Origin: Peptostreptococcus anaerobius VPI 4330 = DSM 2949
GTDB lineage: Bacteria > Bacillota > Clostridia > Peptostreptococcales > Peptostreptococcaceae
Assembly: GCF_000381525.1 (NCBI RefSeq)
Contig: NZ_KB906605.1
Location: forward strand, 104,348 to 168,347
Direction: 5' to 3'
DNA: 64,000 nucleotides
Under the pieces are notes generated by a model. The model was given only the letters and a program-made list of their open reading frames with translations, had not been told where the DNA came from and ran no database searches. Each line of letters opens with the position of its first letter. The first letter of the stretch is position 1. Below, in pieces: positions 1 to 8,025 of the stretch. Position numbers and translations under genes: made by a program.

Positions 1-430
1 CTGGGTTATCCTTAGCAGGACCCTTTTCCCCATATCCTAGTAAGTGAGCATATATGATATGTGGAGCTCTCTTCTTTACTTCTTCGTAGTTTAGGCCAGA
101 CTTGTCTAGGGCCTTCTGCCTAGTGTTAGTTAAGAAAACATCTGCGTTTTCAAGTAACTTATATATAATTTCTACACCTTCCTTAGTGTTAGTGTCGATT
201 ACGATATCTTTTTTACCTGCGTTCTCTATTTCAAACATCGGGTTTTCATCTTCTTTAGCTGGGAAGCACCACTGGATACCAACAATTCTCATTGAATCTC
301 CAAAGCTTGGCTCAATCTTGATTACTTCAGCACCCCAATCTGCTAGTATTCTACCACATACTGGAGCAGCAACAAAGTTTGCATACTCGATAACTCTTAT
401 GCCTTCTAATGGCAAACCTTTCTTTGACAT
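1..430 (-). CDS. Family III CoA-transferase (HadA/FldA-like), N-terminal part
   Basis: Only the first ~143 residues are visible; the frame starts at ATG 428-430 behind an AGGAGG site and runs off the left edge. The N-terminus has the family III (CaiB/BaiF) signature: an IEYANFVAAP stretch, then GRILADWGAEVIKIEP, then DENPMFEIENAGKK and the LGYGEKGP turn. From memory it is closer to HadA (2-hydroxyisocaproate CoA-transferase) and FldA (phenyllactate CoA-transferase) of Stickland-fermenting clostridia than to carnitine CoA-transferase. These enzymes move CoA onto an (R)-2-hydroxyacid before dehydration by a radical 2-hydroxyacyl-CoA dehydratase. The catalytic Asp lies outside the window. A sigma-54 promoter precedes it, which fits inducible amino-acid fermentation. 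Whether the substrate is leucine- or phenylalanine-derived cannot be told here. Confidence 0.8.
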   Translation of the reverse strand, partial: MSKKGLPLEGIRVIEYANFVAAPVCGRILADWGAEVIKIEPSFGDSMRIVGIQWCFPAKEDENPMFEIENAGKKDIVIDTNTKEGVEIIYKLLENADVFLTNTRQKALDKSGLNYEEVKKRAPHIIYAHLLGYGEKGPAKDNP

Positions 431-490
431 AACTCTACCTCCTAGTGTTATTTAGTAATTTATCAGAAGTTCCTCTTCCTGCCTTATATA

Positions 491-507
491 TAGCAAGAAG
501 CATGCCA
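491..507 (-). promoter_or_regulatory. Sigma-54 (-24/-12) promoter of the CoA-transferase gene
   Basis: On the minus strand the sequence reads TGGCATGCTTCTTGCTA, with GG at 505-506 and GC at 493-494 exactly ten bases apart. That is the GG-N10-GC spacing of sigma-54 promoters. Transcription would start near 481, leaving a leader of about 50 nt before the ATG at 430. No comparable sigma-70 promoter was seen in this gap. Confidence 0.75.
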
Positions 508-637
508 CCTTTTATATTTTTGTTATTTTTTTATTTATAAAATCTCCTAATAGACTAAAATTTACTGATAATTGTTTACAAAATTTATATATGAAAACTA
601 GCATTTAAAAGGCTTGTAGTACACAAGTATATCAATT

Positions 638-667
638 CTATATAGGTATATAATCCCCCTATATATG
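638..667. repeat. Short inverted repeat in the CoA-transferase upstream region
   Basis: CTATATAGG at 638-646 is opposed by CCCTATATATG at 657-667. It lies between the sigma-54 promoter and the TTTGC-N5-GCAAA dyads. It may be only a by-product of AT-rich sequence; no role is assigned. Confidence 0.3.
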
Positions 668-770
668 AGTCAAACTTATACAAATATTTTTTTAATACGC
701 CTATATTCGACTTTAAATATGATAAATAGTTTATTTTTATATTTATTTATCAGCTTTAGCCAAGTATTTT

Positions 771-785
771 TTTGCATTTTGCAAA
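771..785. promoter_or_regulatory. Activator-binding dyad 1 (TTTGC-N5-GCAAA)
   Basis: Perfect dyad TTTGC-ATTTT-GCAAA. It sits about 265 bp upstream of the -24 element of the CoA-transferase promoter. Its shape and its recurrence at 927 and 944 fit an upstream activating sequence for the sigma-54 activator encoded at 2307-4019. Binding by that protein is inference. Confidence 0.6.
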
Positions 786-810
786 ATTGCTTTATTAATC
801 AAGAACTAAA

Positions 811-848
811 AAAAGTGATGCTCTTACTCTAATAAAAGCACCACTTTT
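811..848 (-). terminator. Terminator of the YkvI-type transporter gene
   Basis: AAAAGTGaTGCT pairs with AGCAcCACTTTT across a short loop. On the minus strand the stem is followed by a run of T (A at 808-814 on the plus strand). It lies about 180 bp downstream of the transporter stop codon. Confidence 0.65.
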
Positions 849-926
849 AATAAAATCACTACTTATCACTTGATAATTATATGATTATTTCTATAAAACC
901 TGTTTATTATTGTTATAAAAATATCT

Positions 927-958
927 TTTGCATTATGCAAATTTTTGCTTTTTGCAAA
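927..958. promoter_or_regulatory. Activator-binding dyads 2 and 3 (TTTGC-N5-GCAAA)
   Basis: Two further perfect copies lie nearly end to end: TTTGC-ATTAT-GCAAA at 927-941 and TTTGC-TTTTT-GCAAA at 944-958. Their centres are 17 bp apart. A degenerate half site (ATGCAAA) follows near 991-997. Clustered dyads of this kind are typical enhancer sites for AAA+ sigma-54 activators. All lie between the transporter and the CoA-transferase, both of which have GG-N10-GC promoters. Confidence 0.65.
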
Positions 959-1024
959 TTAATTTGTGAGCTCAAACTATATCTGATTTCATGCAAATAA
1001 TTTTTATAAATTTGATCCAACTAG

Positions 1025-2194
1025 TTATTCCCTATTTTCTTCAGATCCAGTCCATACATGGTTAGGATGTTCTTTTTTAAACTTTCTGTTCTTATAAACA
1101 CCAATGGTCAAAAATGGTATTACAATCGATACTATACCCAGATAACCACAATATCCATAGCCATACTTAACTATATTGCTAAGCCCTGTTAGAGAAATTA
1201 GCATAGCTATTATCATTATTGCAACCGCTGTAAAGGCCCTTCTCTTAGTTCTAGACTTTAAAAACATCAATTTCTCGTAGTCTTCAAACCTATTTACAAG
1301 CCCAAAGATACAAGTTACTCCTGTAGACATCAAACATAGGAAAAGAGATACTTGATAGGCAACAGCTATAAAGTCATTTCCAGTATGTTTAGCAACATAA
1401 AGAGTTGGAAGTGTCAACTGACCAGCCTGGCTAAAATCCTTGAACCAACCAAGCAACATAGTTACAGCAAGGGCTAGGGCTATGGCATTCATGAAAAATG
1501 ATAGGACCATAGCCTTTGTTGCTTCTTTTTCATTCTTTAGCAGTTCCCTAGATGAAACAGCTAAAGATGGTATTACAACAGATTGGAAACCTGCATATGT
1601 AAATATAAGCACAAATGGCTTTAGCTTGCTGCCTCCCCAAAATTCATAATTTGATAGAATCCTTGATATTTCAGGAGTTTTCAACCTGATGCCAGTTACA
1701 AATATCAATAAACAACAAATCATTATCACAATAGACATAATACCTGCAGCACTTGATACTACGACCGCACCATAGATAGTCAAGAACAATAGGACTAAAC
1801 CCACTATAAGTACCGATACTATATATGGGATGCCCATTGTTTGAAAAACAGCTGAAGCACCTGCTATTACTGCACCAACTGCTATTATAACCATTAGATA
1901 ATAGTATATCTCCCACACAATTTCTAATTTTGTATAGGGTCTCCATAATTCGTGAAATAATTCCTTATAGTTCTTACATTTGAAGTTGTTATACATTACA
2001 ATGGCCTCTCTCATAGTGGCCGTCAAAAGCAACATAGCAAGTACTGCAGTTAAGGGTGCTGTCCACCCAAACTGAACATAGTACTGGGTTTCTTGATTAC
2101 CCGTAGCAAAACCACCGCCTGCATGAGAACCAAATAATACCGCTGCTACACCAAATATTGCAGCCAAAGATCCAATTTTACCTTTCTTTTTCAT
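1025..2194 (-). CDS. YkvI-type multi-pass membrane transporter
   Basis: The protein has 389 residues and about ten or eleven hydrophobic segments. It opens with MKKKGKIGSLAAIFGVA, and an early AGGGFATGNQE turn resembles the YkvI group of LeuT-fold membrane proteins. I chose ATG 2192-2194, behind AGGAGG; the longer frame to 2305 would overlap the promoter and adds an unconvincing N-terminus. Transport activity is inferred from the fold; the substrate is unknown. The gene follows the sigma-54 activator directly and carries its own -24/-12 promoter, so an amino-acid or organic-acid substrate tied to the fermentation gene at the left edge is a reasonable guess. Confidence 0.7.
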   Translation of the reverse strand: MKKKGKIGSLAAIFGVAAVLFGSHAGGGFATGNQETQYYVQFGWTAPLTAVLAMLLLTATMREAIVMYNNFKCKNYKELFHELWRPYTKLEIVWEIYYYLMVIIAVGAVIAGASAVFQTMGIPYIVSVLIVGLVLLFLTIYGAVVVSSAAGIMSIVIMICCLLIFVTGIRLKTPEISRILSNYEFWGGSKLKPFVLIFTYAGFQSVVIPSLAVSSRELLKNEKEATKAMVLSFFMNAIALALAVTMLLGWFKDFSQAGQLTLPTLYVAKHTGNDFIAVAYQVSLFLCLMSTGVTCIFGLVNRFEDYEKLMFLKSRTKRRAFTAVAIMIIAMLISLTGLSNIVKYGYGYCGYLGIVSIVIPFLTIGVYKNRKFKKEHPNHVWTGSEENRE

Positions 2195-2251
2195 TCTACT
2201 ACTCCTCCTTTTTTTAATATGTAATAGTATATAACTATACATTCTAAGGAA

Positions 2252-2269
2252 TAGCAGAAAATATGCCAA
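2252..2269 (-). promoter_or_regulatory. Sigma-54 (-24/-12) promoter of the YkvI-type transporter
   Basis: The minus strand reads TTGGCATATTTTCTGCTAT, with GG at 2266-2267 and GC at 2254-2255 separated by ten bases. It sits in the short gap after the activator gene, about 60 bp before the transporter ATG. It resembles the CoA-transferase promoter (GGCAT then TGCTAT). No TTTGC-N5-GCAAA dyad was found just upstream of it, so an enhancer would have to act from 771-958 or be degenerate. Confidence 0.6.
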
Positions 2270-2306
2270 ATAATCTATAGATTTTTGATTATTTGACATA
2301 TCCATT

Positions 2307-4019
2307 TTATAAGTTTATATATCCGCTCTTTATTTTTCTGTAAACCGTAGAAGGGTTTATACCAAGAGACTTTGCCGCCTTTGTTATATTACCGTATTTT
2401 TTTACTGCCCTTCTAAGTAACTCTTCCTCTACAATCCTATGGGCCTCATCTATATTTTTTATATTCCTAAGCACTATTGAATCATCGCATATATCAGTTA
2501 AGCCATCTCCAATATGATTATGTGGGTCTTCTATAGTCGTATATCCATCTTCTGGTTTTCTGTCGTCTGCCTCTTCATACCCAAGATGGTCAATACTACC
2601 CAAAGTCATAACCCTATCTAATTGGTCCTTGTAGATTTTTTCATGTGGAGATAGGATAACCAATCTTTCAATTACATTCCTAAGCTCTCTGATATTTCCC
2701 TCCCAAGGATTTTCCATCAATATATTTTTTGCCTCATCTGTAAGTATTATCCTCCTGCTGTACCTCTCATTGAAGTACTCAATATAAAAGTCACTTATCT
2801 CCAGTATATCCTCTTTTCTCTCCCTAAGGGGTGGTATAACTATTGGAATTACACTAAGTCTATAGTAGAGGTCCTTCCTGAAAATTTTCGGGTCTCTTAG
2901 TTCAGCCTGAGTCTTGTTGGTAGCACAAATATACCTTACATCCACTTTTTTAGGCTTTATGGATCCAATTCTCATAATTGAGTTTTCCTGTATTACCCTG
3001 AGAAGTTTTTTTTGGGTCTCAAGTGGCAACTCACCAATCTCATCAAGAAATACCGTACCCCCATCTGCAGATTCAATAAGACCAATTTTTCCATCTTTTT
3101 TAGCTCCCGTGAAGGCTCCCTTTTCATAACCAAACAACTCAGACTCTATAAGCTCACTAGGAATGGAAGCACAGTTTATGGCTACAAAGTTTTTATCTCT
3201 TCTTTTGGACTGGTTACAGACAGTGTTTGCTATTATCTCCTTACCTACGCCTGATTCCCCCATTATAAATACTGGTGTATCAGAGGGGGCTATCCTAGCT
3301 ATTATAGATTTTATTTTGTCTATTTCATGGCTCTTACTAATATATTCTGTCACCTCTATTTTTTTAGATGACCCTTTTTTTGCTATATTCAGAAGTCTTG
3401 AAACATCTCTGCCTGTCAGAATACCTCCCCTGAATGTAGAATCTTTGTCTATGATAGGTATTGCTGTATATGAAATCACCCTCCCATCTGGATATACAAT
3501 TTCCCTATATACCTTTTCTTTTTTTTCTATCATTTCTATGATGATAGGGTTTTCCACCAAATCCATGCCGACTAATTCATTTATATTTTTTCTGAGTACA
3601 TCTTTCCTTTTGAAAGGTAGAAGCTCATCACATATAGCATTCATCTTTCTCAGGGTACCATTTTCATCAAACAAGACAACAATTTCGTCAATATGCTCTA
3701 TAACATTTGATATAAGATCATCAAGTATCAGCAATCTATTAAAAATATATAGATAGTATTTTTCTCCATCTGAAGATACTATCTTGTGTTCCCTACCAAT
3801 TAAGTTAGTATCTTTAATCCTAACCCCCTTAGTGCCTCTTACATTAGACTCCCTCATCTCTAGTTCAACCTTACTAAGATCTCCACCTGTGGCTATATTC
3901 AAGACTTCATATACCTGATCGAACTGCTTGTTCTTTGATATTAGGTTTCTCTTCTTGTCAAAAATGATAGCTGGATTATCTATGTTTCTTATTATCTTTT
4001 CCAACATCTGCAGGTTCAT
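2307..4019 (-). CDS. Sigma-54-dependent transcriptional activator (PAS, AAA+, Fis HTH)
   Basis: This 570-residue enhancer-binding protein has one or two PAS-like sensory segments in roughly the first 215 residues. The AAA+ domain follows, with Walker A GESGVGKE near residue 255, the sigma-54 contact loop GAFTGA near 303 and Walker B GTVFLDEIGELP near 325. A Fis-type helix-turn-helix ends the protein (NITKAAKSLGINPSTVYRKI). There is no phosphoacceptor receiver, so a ligand probably acts through PAS. The start follows GGAGG. The gene lies beside two GG-N10-GC promoters and three dyads. Comparable activators control leucine, proline and cysteine fermentation in Clostridioides, so local control of Stickland metabolism is the likely role (inference). 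Confidence 0.88.
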   Translation of the reverse strand: MNLQMLEKIIRNIDNPAIIFDKKRNLISKNKQFDQVYEVLNIATGGDLSKVELEMRESNVRGTKGVRIKDTNLIGREHKIVSSDGEKYYLYIFNRLLILDDLISNVIEHIDEIVVLFDENGTLRKMNAICDELLPFKRKDVLRKNINELVGMDLVENPIIIEMIEKKEKVYREIVYPDGRVISYTAIPIIDKDSTFRGGILTGRDVSRLLNIAKKGSSKKIEVTEYISKSHEIDKIKSIIARIAPSDTPVFIMGESGVGKEIIANTVCNQSKRRDKNFVAINCASIPSELIESELFGYEKGAFTGAKKDGKIGLIESADGGTVFLDEIGELPLETQKKLLRVIQENSIMRIGSIKPKKVDVRYICATNKTQAELRDPKIFRKDLYYRLSVIPIVIPPLRERKEDILEISDFYIEYFNERYSRRIILTDEAKNILMENPWEGNIRELRNVIERLVILSPHEKIYKDQLDRVMTLGSIDHLGYEEADDRKPEDGYTTIEDPHNHIGDGLTDICDDSIVLRNIKNIDEAHRIVEEELLRRAVKKYGNITKAAKSLGINPSTVYRKIKSGYINL

Positions 4020-4054
4020 AATCTAGCCTCCGATTCGCTTAATTTTCATCTTTT

Positions 4055-4083
4055 ATATTATTATTTATTTTAACTAGTGTCAA
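4055..4083 (-). promoter_or_regulatory. Sigma-70-type promoter of the activator gene
   Basis: On the minus strand TTGACA (4078-4083) is followed by 17 bases and TAATAT (4055-4060). The promoter lies about 35 bp before the activator ATG, so the activator appears to be made by housekeeping RNA polymerase. Confidence 0.7.
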
Positions 4084-4273
4084 CAAAATATTTTGTCTAG
4101 TTTAGGATTTTGGCACTTGAATTTATTCTCTAATTGTATTATCATTTCTTGTATACAGTTATATTATCAAGAATTTATGTATTTATATTATTAATCTTCA
4201 ACTATACATCTATATTTTCACATTGAGTTGAAGCTATTTAATATATAAATTTTATATGTGAACAGGAGACTAT

Positions 4274-4423
4274 ATGAGCAAATACTTAGACAAAAAAAAT
4301 GAAGAGAAAGAAGTGGCAAGACATATGAAAAAAATAAGAGGTCTTAATACTCTTATGATAATAATTGTAATCTGTCTAGTACTTTTATTTGGACTAGTTT
4401 ACCTCTCCAAATATTTTATGTAA
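4274..4423 (+). CDS. Small single-pass membrane protein, 49 residues
   Basis: ATG 4274 follows AGGAGA at a good distance and opens a 49-codon frame ending in TAA. The first ~25 residues are charged and lysine-rich (MSKYLDKKNEEKEVARHMKK). Residues about 27-45 form one hydrophobic helix (MIIIVICLVLLFGLVYL). The gene stands alone between the divergent activator and the convergent patatin gene and ends in a strong hairpin. It was recognised from its ribosome site, composition and terminator. I do not recognise a family; possibilities include a small regulator of a membrane complex or a membrane-active peptide. Confidence 0.6.
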   Translation: MSKYLDKKNEEKEVARHMKKIRGLNTLMIIIVICLVLLFGLVYLSKYFM

Positions 4424-4429
4424 AGAAAA

Positions 4430-4480
4430 AGAGTAGTCAGCGCAAATCCTTAAATCAAGATATGCCACAATGACTACTCT
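4430..4480. terminator. Bidirectional terminator
   Basis: AGAGTAGTCA (4430-4439) is perfectly opposed by TGACTACTCT (4471-4480). A-rich and T-rich flanks lie on the two sides. It serves the small membrane protein on the plus strand and the patatin gene on the minus strand. The 31-base loop is long for a terminator. Confidence 0.65.
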
Positions 4481-4513
4481 ATATTTTTTATATTATTAAA
4501 CTCTTATATGTTT

Positions 4514-5416
4514 CTAGTCCTCGACATAGTCACTCAAAAAATTCTTCCACTTGTCTATATCTCTTTTGCCCATGTCTAGGGCCATTTCATAGATAGCTTC
4601 AAGTTTTTCCCTATCCAACTCCCTATTTTTTATGGGCATAATATCTGGATATACAACATAGGCTTTCCCTTCTTCTTCAAGCTTTTCAACCATGTCACAC
4701 TGCTTGTTATATATATCAGGCCTTGCTATTATAGCCTCTGCAACATTAGGAAATTTCTTGAAGTATGTCCTCGTCATTTTAGGGTGTTTTACTTGTGGTT
4801 TTCTATAACCCCTCTCTTGAGTCCTAACAATAAAGAACTTGTCAAAACCATCTTCAATAGCTATATCTATAGGTATTCCACCTGTAAGACCACCATCGTA
4901 GTAAACTTTATCATCTATCTTTGTGTATGGCATTACTATCGGTAGGGAAGATGACGCCCTTACTATCTTTGTAAGATCTGATAGGCTGGACACATCATCT
5001 CTTGAAAAGTTCTTAGCCCTTCCTGTCTTTACATCATAGGCTACAATCCTATAAAAGGCTGGATTTGAAGAGAAGTCTTCATAATTTAAAGGTAGACTAC
5101 CACCGGGATAGGCTGTATGCTCATATACATACTCGGCATTAAAAAATCCCTTCCCCTTTATAAAGTAAGACCATCCTGCAAACTGTGGATCATCTACAAT
5201 ACCTACAAAACTATCCTTAGTCCTCTTAGGGTCCCTTGTCATATAGTTTACTAAGGTTGATGTACCCGCTGATATACCGGCTATATAGTCAAAAAATAAG
5301 TTATTTTCTACCAAACTATTGGCAATGCCCGACGAAAAAGCACACCTCATACCTCCGCCCTCAAATATAAGGGCTACTTTTTTTATGTTGTTCTTCTTTA
5401 AGGCTTTATCTGCCAT
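4514..5416 (-). CDS. Patatin-like phospholipase
   Basis: The 300-residue protein shows the patatin hydrolase pattern. An oxyanion glycine stretch, EGGGMRCAFSSG, lies at ~19-30. The nucleophile elbow is GISAGTS, the G-x-S-x-G serine motif, and the catalytic Asp is in YDGGLTGGIP. Such Ser-Asp dyad enzymes release fatty acids from phospholipids or other lipids. No signal peptide or membrane segment is evident, so it is probably cytoplasmic (RssA/YjjU-like). It starts 17 bp after thiI and shares its direction, so it is probably the last gene of the cysteine desulfurase-thiI transcript. The lipid substrate is unknown. Confidence 0.85.
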   Translation of the reverse strand: MADKALKKNNIKKVALIFEGGGMRCAFSSGIANSLVENNLFFDYIAGISAGTSTLVNYMTRDPKRTKDSFVGIVDDPQFAGWSYFIKGKGFFNAEYVYEHTAYPGGSLPLNYEDFSSNPAFYRIVAYDVKTGRAKNFSRDDVSSLSDLTKIVRASSSLPIVMPYTKIDDKVYYDGGLTGGIPIDIAIEDGFDKFFIVRTQERGYRKPQVKHPKMTRTYFKKFPNVAEAIIARPDIYNKQCDMVEKLEEEGKAYVVYPDIMPIKNRELDREKLEAIYEMALDMGKRDIDKWKNFLSDYVED

Positions 5417-5433
5417 GGTTTCACCTTCTTTAT

Positions 5434-6615
5434 CTATTCAAATGATATAGTTTCCATAACTGAATTTTCTATTGCTGATTTTATTAGTCCTTCAACATCC
5501 AACTTAGTCTCTGATTTTTCTATTCTCTCAAGTCTTGGCTTAGTGACTGGCTTTTTAGGTGAGAATAGTGAACAGCAGTCTGCTTCAGGTATAATAGATG
5601 TCTCATAAGTTCCAATATCTTCTGCAATCTTTATAATATCTATCTTGTCCATTGCTATTAGCGGTCTAAATACAGGCATAGTTACAGATGCATTAGTACA
5701 ATATAATCCCTGCATAGTCTGAGATGCAACCTGACCTATAGACTCACCTGTTACAAGGGCAGTACAGTACCTTGATTCACCTATTTGCTGGGCTATTCTC
5801 ATCATAAATCTTCTAGATAGGATTGTAGTCTCTTCTTCATTACAATTTTCTGCTATTGCCTTTTGTATATCTAGAGTGTTTACCATATGTAGCTTGATAG
5901 GTCCACAGTACTTTGATAGGATCCTAGCTAGGTCCCTAACCTTCTCCTGAGACCTTTCATTTGTGAAAGGATACGAATGGAAATGAACTGCCTCTATATC
6001 CACTCCTCTTTTGGCTACCATCCATGAAGATACAGGTGAGTCTATACCACCTGATAGAAGGCACATAGCCTTGCCATTTGTTCCAAGAGGAAGACCACCG
6101 TAACCAGCAACAGAATCTGCATAGACTAGGGTATGCTCATTTCTATACTCGCAAGTTATAGTTATCTGAGGATTTCTAACATCTACCTTTACAGACTTGT
6201 TATCTAGGTTTGACAGTACAAAGCCACCTATATCTATAGACATCTCCTGAGAAGTAAACTTAAAAGACTTGTCCCCCCTCTTTGATGCTATCTTGAATGT
6301 TTCAATATTTCCTTTTTCTACTTTTTCCTTTAATAATTCAAGGGCTGTCTCCTTTAAGACATCATAGTCCTTCTCTCTTTTTATAGCAGGACAAACTCCC
6401 ACAACTCCAAATACCTTTCTTACCTCGTCCATAGCCTTTAGGTAGTTGGTATCATCTACATCTATATATATTCTTCCGTACTCCTTATATACATGAAATT
6501 CACCTATAGACTTTAACATATTTCTGATATTTCTTATAAGCTTGTTTTCAAATAGGTACCTATTCTTGCCCTTTACACCTATCTCACCGTATTTTGCTAT
6601 TAATATATTGTACAT
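5434..6615 (-). CDS. thiI: tRNA 4-thiouridine synthase ThiI
   Basis: The 393-residue protein has an N-terminal ferredoxin-like/THUMP half and a PP-loop ATP pyrophosphatase half with [13 protein letters not shown]. It adenylates U8 of tRNA and replaces its oxygen with sulfur passed from a cysteine desulfurase. In some species it also sulfurates ThiS for thiazole synthesis. There is no C-terminal rhodanese domain, so it is the short form, as in Bacillus. The start follows AAGGAG. The cysteine desulfurase gene lies 27 bp upstream, which is the classic dedicated donor pair. Confidence 0.93.
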   Translation of the reverse strand: MYNILIAKYGEIGVKGKNRYLFENKLIRNIRNMLKSIGEFHVYKEYGRIYIDVDDTNYLKAMDEVRKVFGVVGVCPAIKREKDYDVLKETALELLKEKVEKGNIETFKIASKRGDKSFKFTSQEMSIDIGGFVLSNLDNKSVKVDVRNPQITITCEYRNEHTLVYADSVAGYGGLPLGTNGKAMCLLSGGIDSPVSSWMVAKRGVDIEAVHFHSYPFTNERSQEKVRDLARILSKYCGPIKLHMVNTLDIQKAIAENCNEEETTILSRRFMMRIAQQIGESRYCTALVTGESIGQVASQTMQGLYCTNASVTMPVFRPLIAMDKIDIIKIAEDIGTYETSIIPEADCCSLFSPKKPVTKPRLERIEKSETKLDVEGLIKSAIENSVMETISFE

Positions 6616-6642
6616 TTATTCTCCTTTTCTCATATTATAATA

Positions 6643-7806
6643 TTACCTTCTTCTATTTCTTCCTGATAGGAGCCTTATTGTTTCTACATAATTCTTTAAT
6701 TTTTCAACTGCATAGTCTATCTCTTCCTTGCTAGTCTCATAACATAAACTAAATCTCACTGTCCCATCTATATATTCTGAATCTAGACCTATGGCATTTA
6801 GGACATGAGACCCCTTTTTCTTGGATGAACAAGCAGACCCTGTAGATACACATATATCATCTTCCTCTAGGTAGTGAAGTAACACCTCACCCTTTACCCC
6901 CTTGAAAGACACGCTCAAGATGTGACATACTCCTTTTTCAAGGTCTGAATTTAGCCTTATATCCTTGATATTAGCCTCTATTTGTGAATATAAGTAGTCA
7001 CGCATAGACTTCATCTTGTCTATCTTAGAGTCCAAATCGTCAAATAATATCTCTACGGCCTTGCCTAGACCATATATACCAGGCACATTTTCAGTTCCAG
7101 GTCTCATATTTGACTCCTGACCACCACCCCTTATAAGTGGATAAAACTTGTTCAGGTCCCTAATATACATAAATCCGACTCCCTTAGGACCATGTATCTT
7201 GTGGGCACTAACACTCATAAAATCTATATCAATATCTGACAACTTGTAGTTTATCTTTCCATAGGCCTGGACAGCATCAACATGGAAGTATATATCAGGG
7301 TCTATAGACTTGATAAGTCTCGCTATTTCCTCTACAGGCTCTACTACTCCTATCTCATTATTTACATACATAATACTGACAAGACAAGTCCTATCATTTA
7401 TGCTTGCCCTTAATTCGTCGAGGTTGATCCTACCACTTTGGTCAACTCCTAGTCTTGTAACTTCAAATCCCTCTTCCTCTAGGGCTGCTATTGTATTCAA
7501 AACAGCCGGATGCTCAATCTGGCTTGTTATGATATGATTTCTTCTCTTTTTATTGAGCTTGGCAACACTGTTTATGATTGCATTGTTTGACTCAGTGCCT
7601 CCTGATGTAAATACTATATGTTTGTCCTCTACACCTAGGCTCCTAGCTATATTCTGTCTAATACTCTTTATCTTCTTTTCAACCGTAAAACCATTCCTAT
7701 AGGCAGCCGACGGATTATAATAGTCCTCTGTAAGGGCCAATACCATCTCTTCGACAACTTCCTTATATGGCTTTGTAGTTGCACTATTGTCTAAATAAGC
7801 CTTCAT
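6643..7806 (-). CDS. Cysteine desulfurase (NifS/IscS family)
   Basis: This 387-residue fold-type I PLP enzyme begins MKAYLDNSATTKPY. The PLP lysine is in SVSAHKIHGPKGVG and the mobile persulfide cysteine in CVSTGSACSSKKKGSHVL, which has the short loop of group I enzymes. It turns cysteine into alanine and enzyme-bound persulfide. Because thiI follows in the same operon, its main acceptor is probably ThiI (compare NifZ of Bacillus). A further role in Fe-S assembly cannot be excluded. The start is set by AAAGGAG. Confidence 0.9.
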   Translation of the reverse strand: MKAYLDNSATTKPYKEVVEEMVLALTEDYYNPSAAYRNGFTVEKKIKSIRQNIARSLGVEDKHIVFTSGGTESNNAIINSVAKLNKKRRNHIITSQIEHPAVLNTIAALEEEGFEVTRLGVDQSGRINLDELRASINDRTCLVSIMYVNNEIGVVEPVEEIARLIKSIDPDIYFHVDAVQAYGKINYKLSDIDIDFMSVSAHKIHGPKGVGFMYIRDLNKFYPLIRGGGQESNMRPGTENVPGIYGLGKAVEILFDDLDSKIDKMKSMRDYLYSQIEANIKDIRLNSDLEKGVCHILSVSFKGVKGEVLLHYLEEDDICVSTGSACSSKKKGSHVLNAIGLDSEYIDGTVRFSLCYETSKEEIDYAVEKLKNYVETIRLLSGRNRRR

Positions 7807-7892
7807 TTTATCACTCCTTTTAACACTTTATTATATCATATATATATGTATATTAGGTAGACCAACTTATCTTTTATCTAGTTCTATCCAAC

Positions 7893-7921
7893 TTGTATGC
7901 CTATTTTATGTGTGCTATACT
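7893..7921 (+). promoter_or_regulatory. Sigma-70-type promoter of the AEC transporter
   Basis: TTGTAT (7893-7898), 17 bases, then TATACT (7916-7921). It lies about 105 bp upstream of the transporter start in the divergent gap with the cysteine desulfurase gene. The rest of the 219-bp gap shows no other clear element. Confidence 0.55.
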
Positions 7922-8025
7922 AAAAAGTAGTTTTATTAGTTAAATCCATAAATATAGAGATGGATTTATTCTTTACATAATAATTATTTTACTATAAACT
8001 ATATATTAAATAATGAGGTGATATC

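Noticed and set aside
102..455. 117-codon plus-strand open frame at the left edge
   Set aside because: It is the antisense shadow of the CoA-transferase gene, which has a ribosome site and clear family motifs on the minus strand.
4120..4140. Plus-strand sigma-54-like TTGGCACTTG near the small membrane protein
   Set aside because: The GG is not followed by GC at ten bases, so the spacing rule fails.
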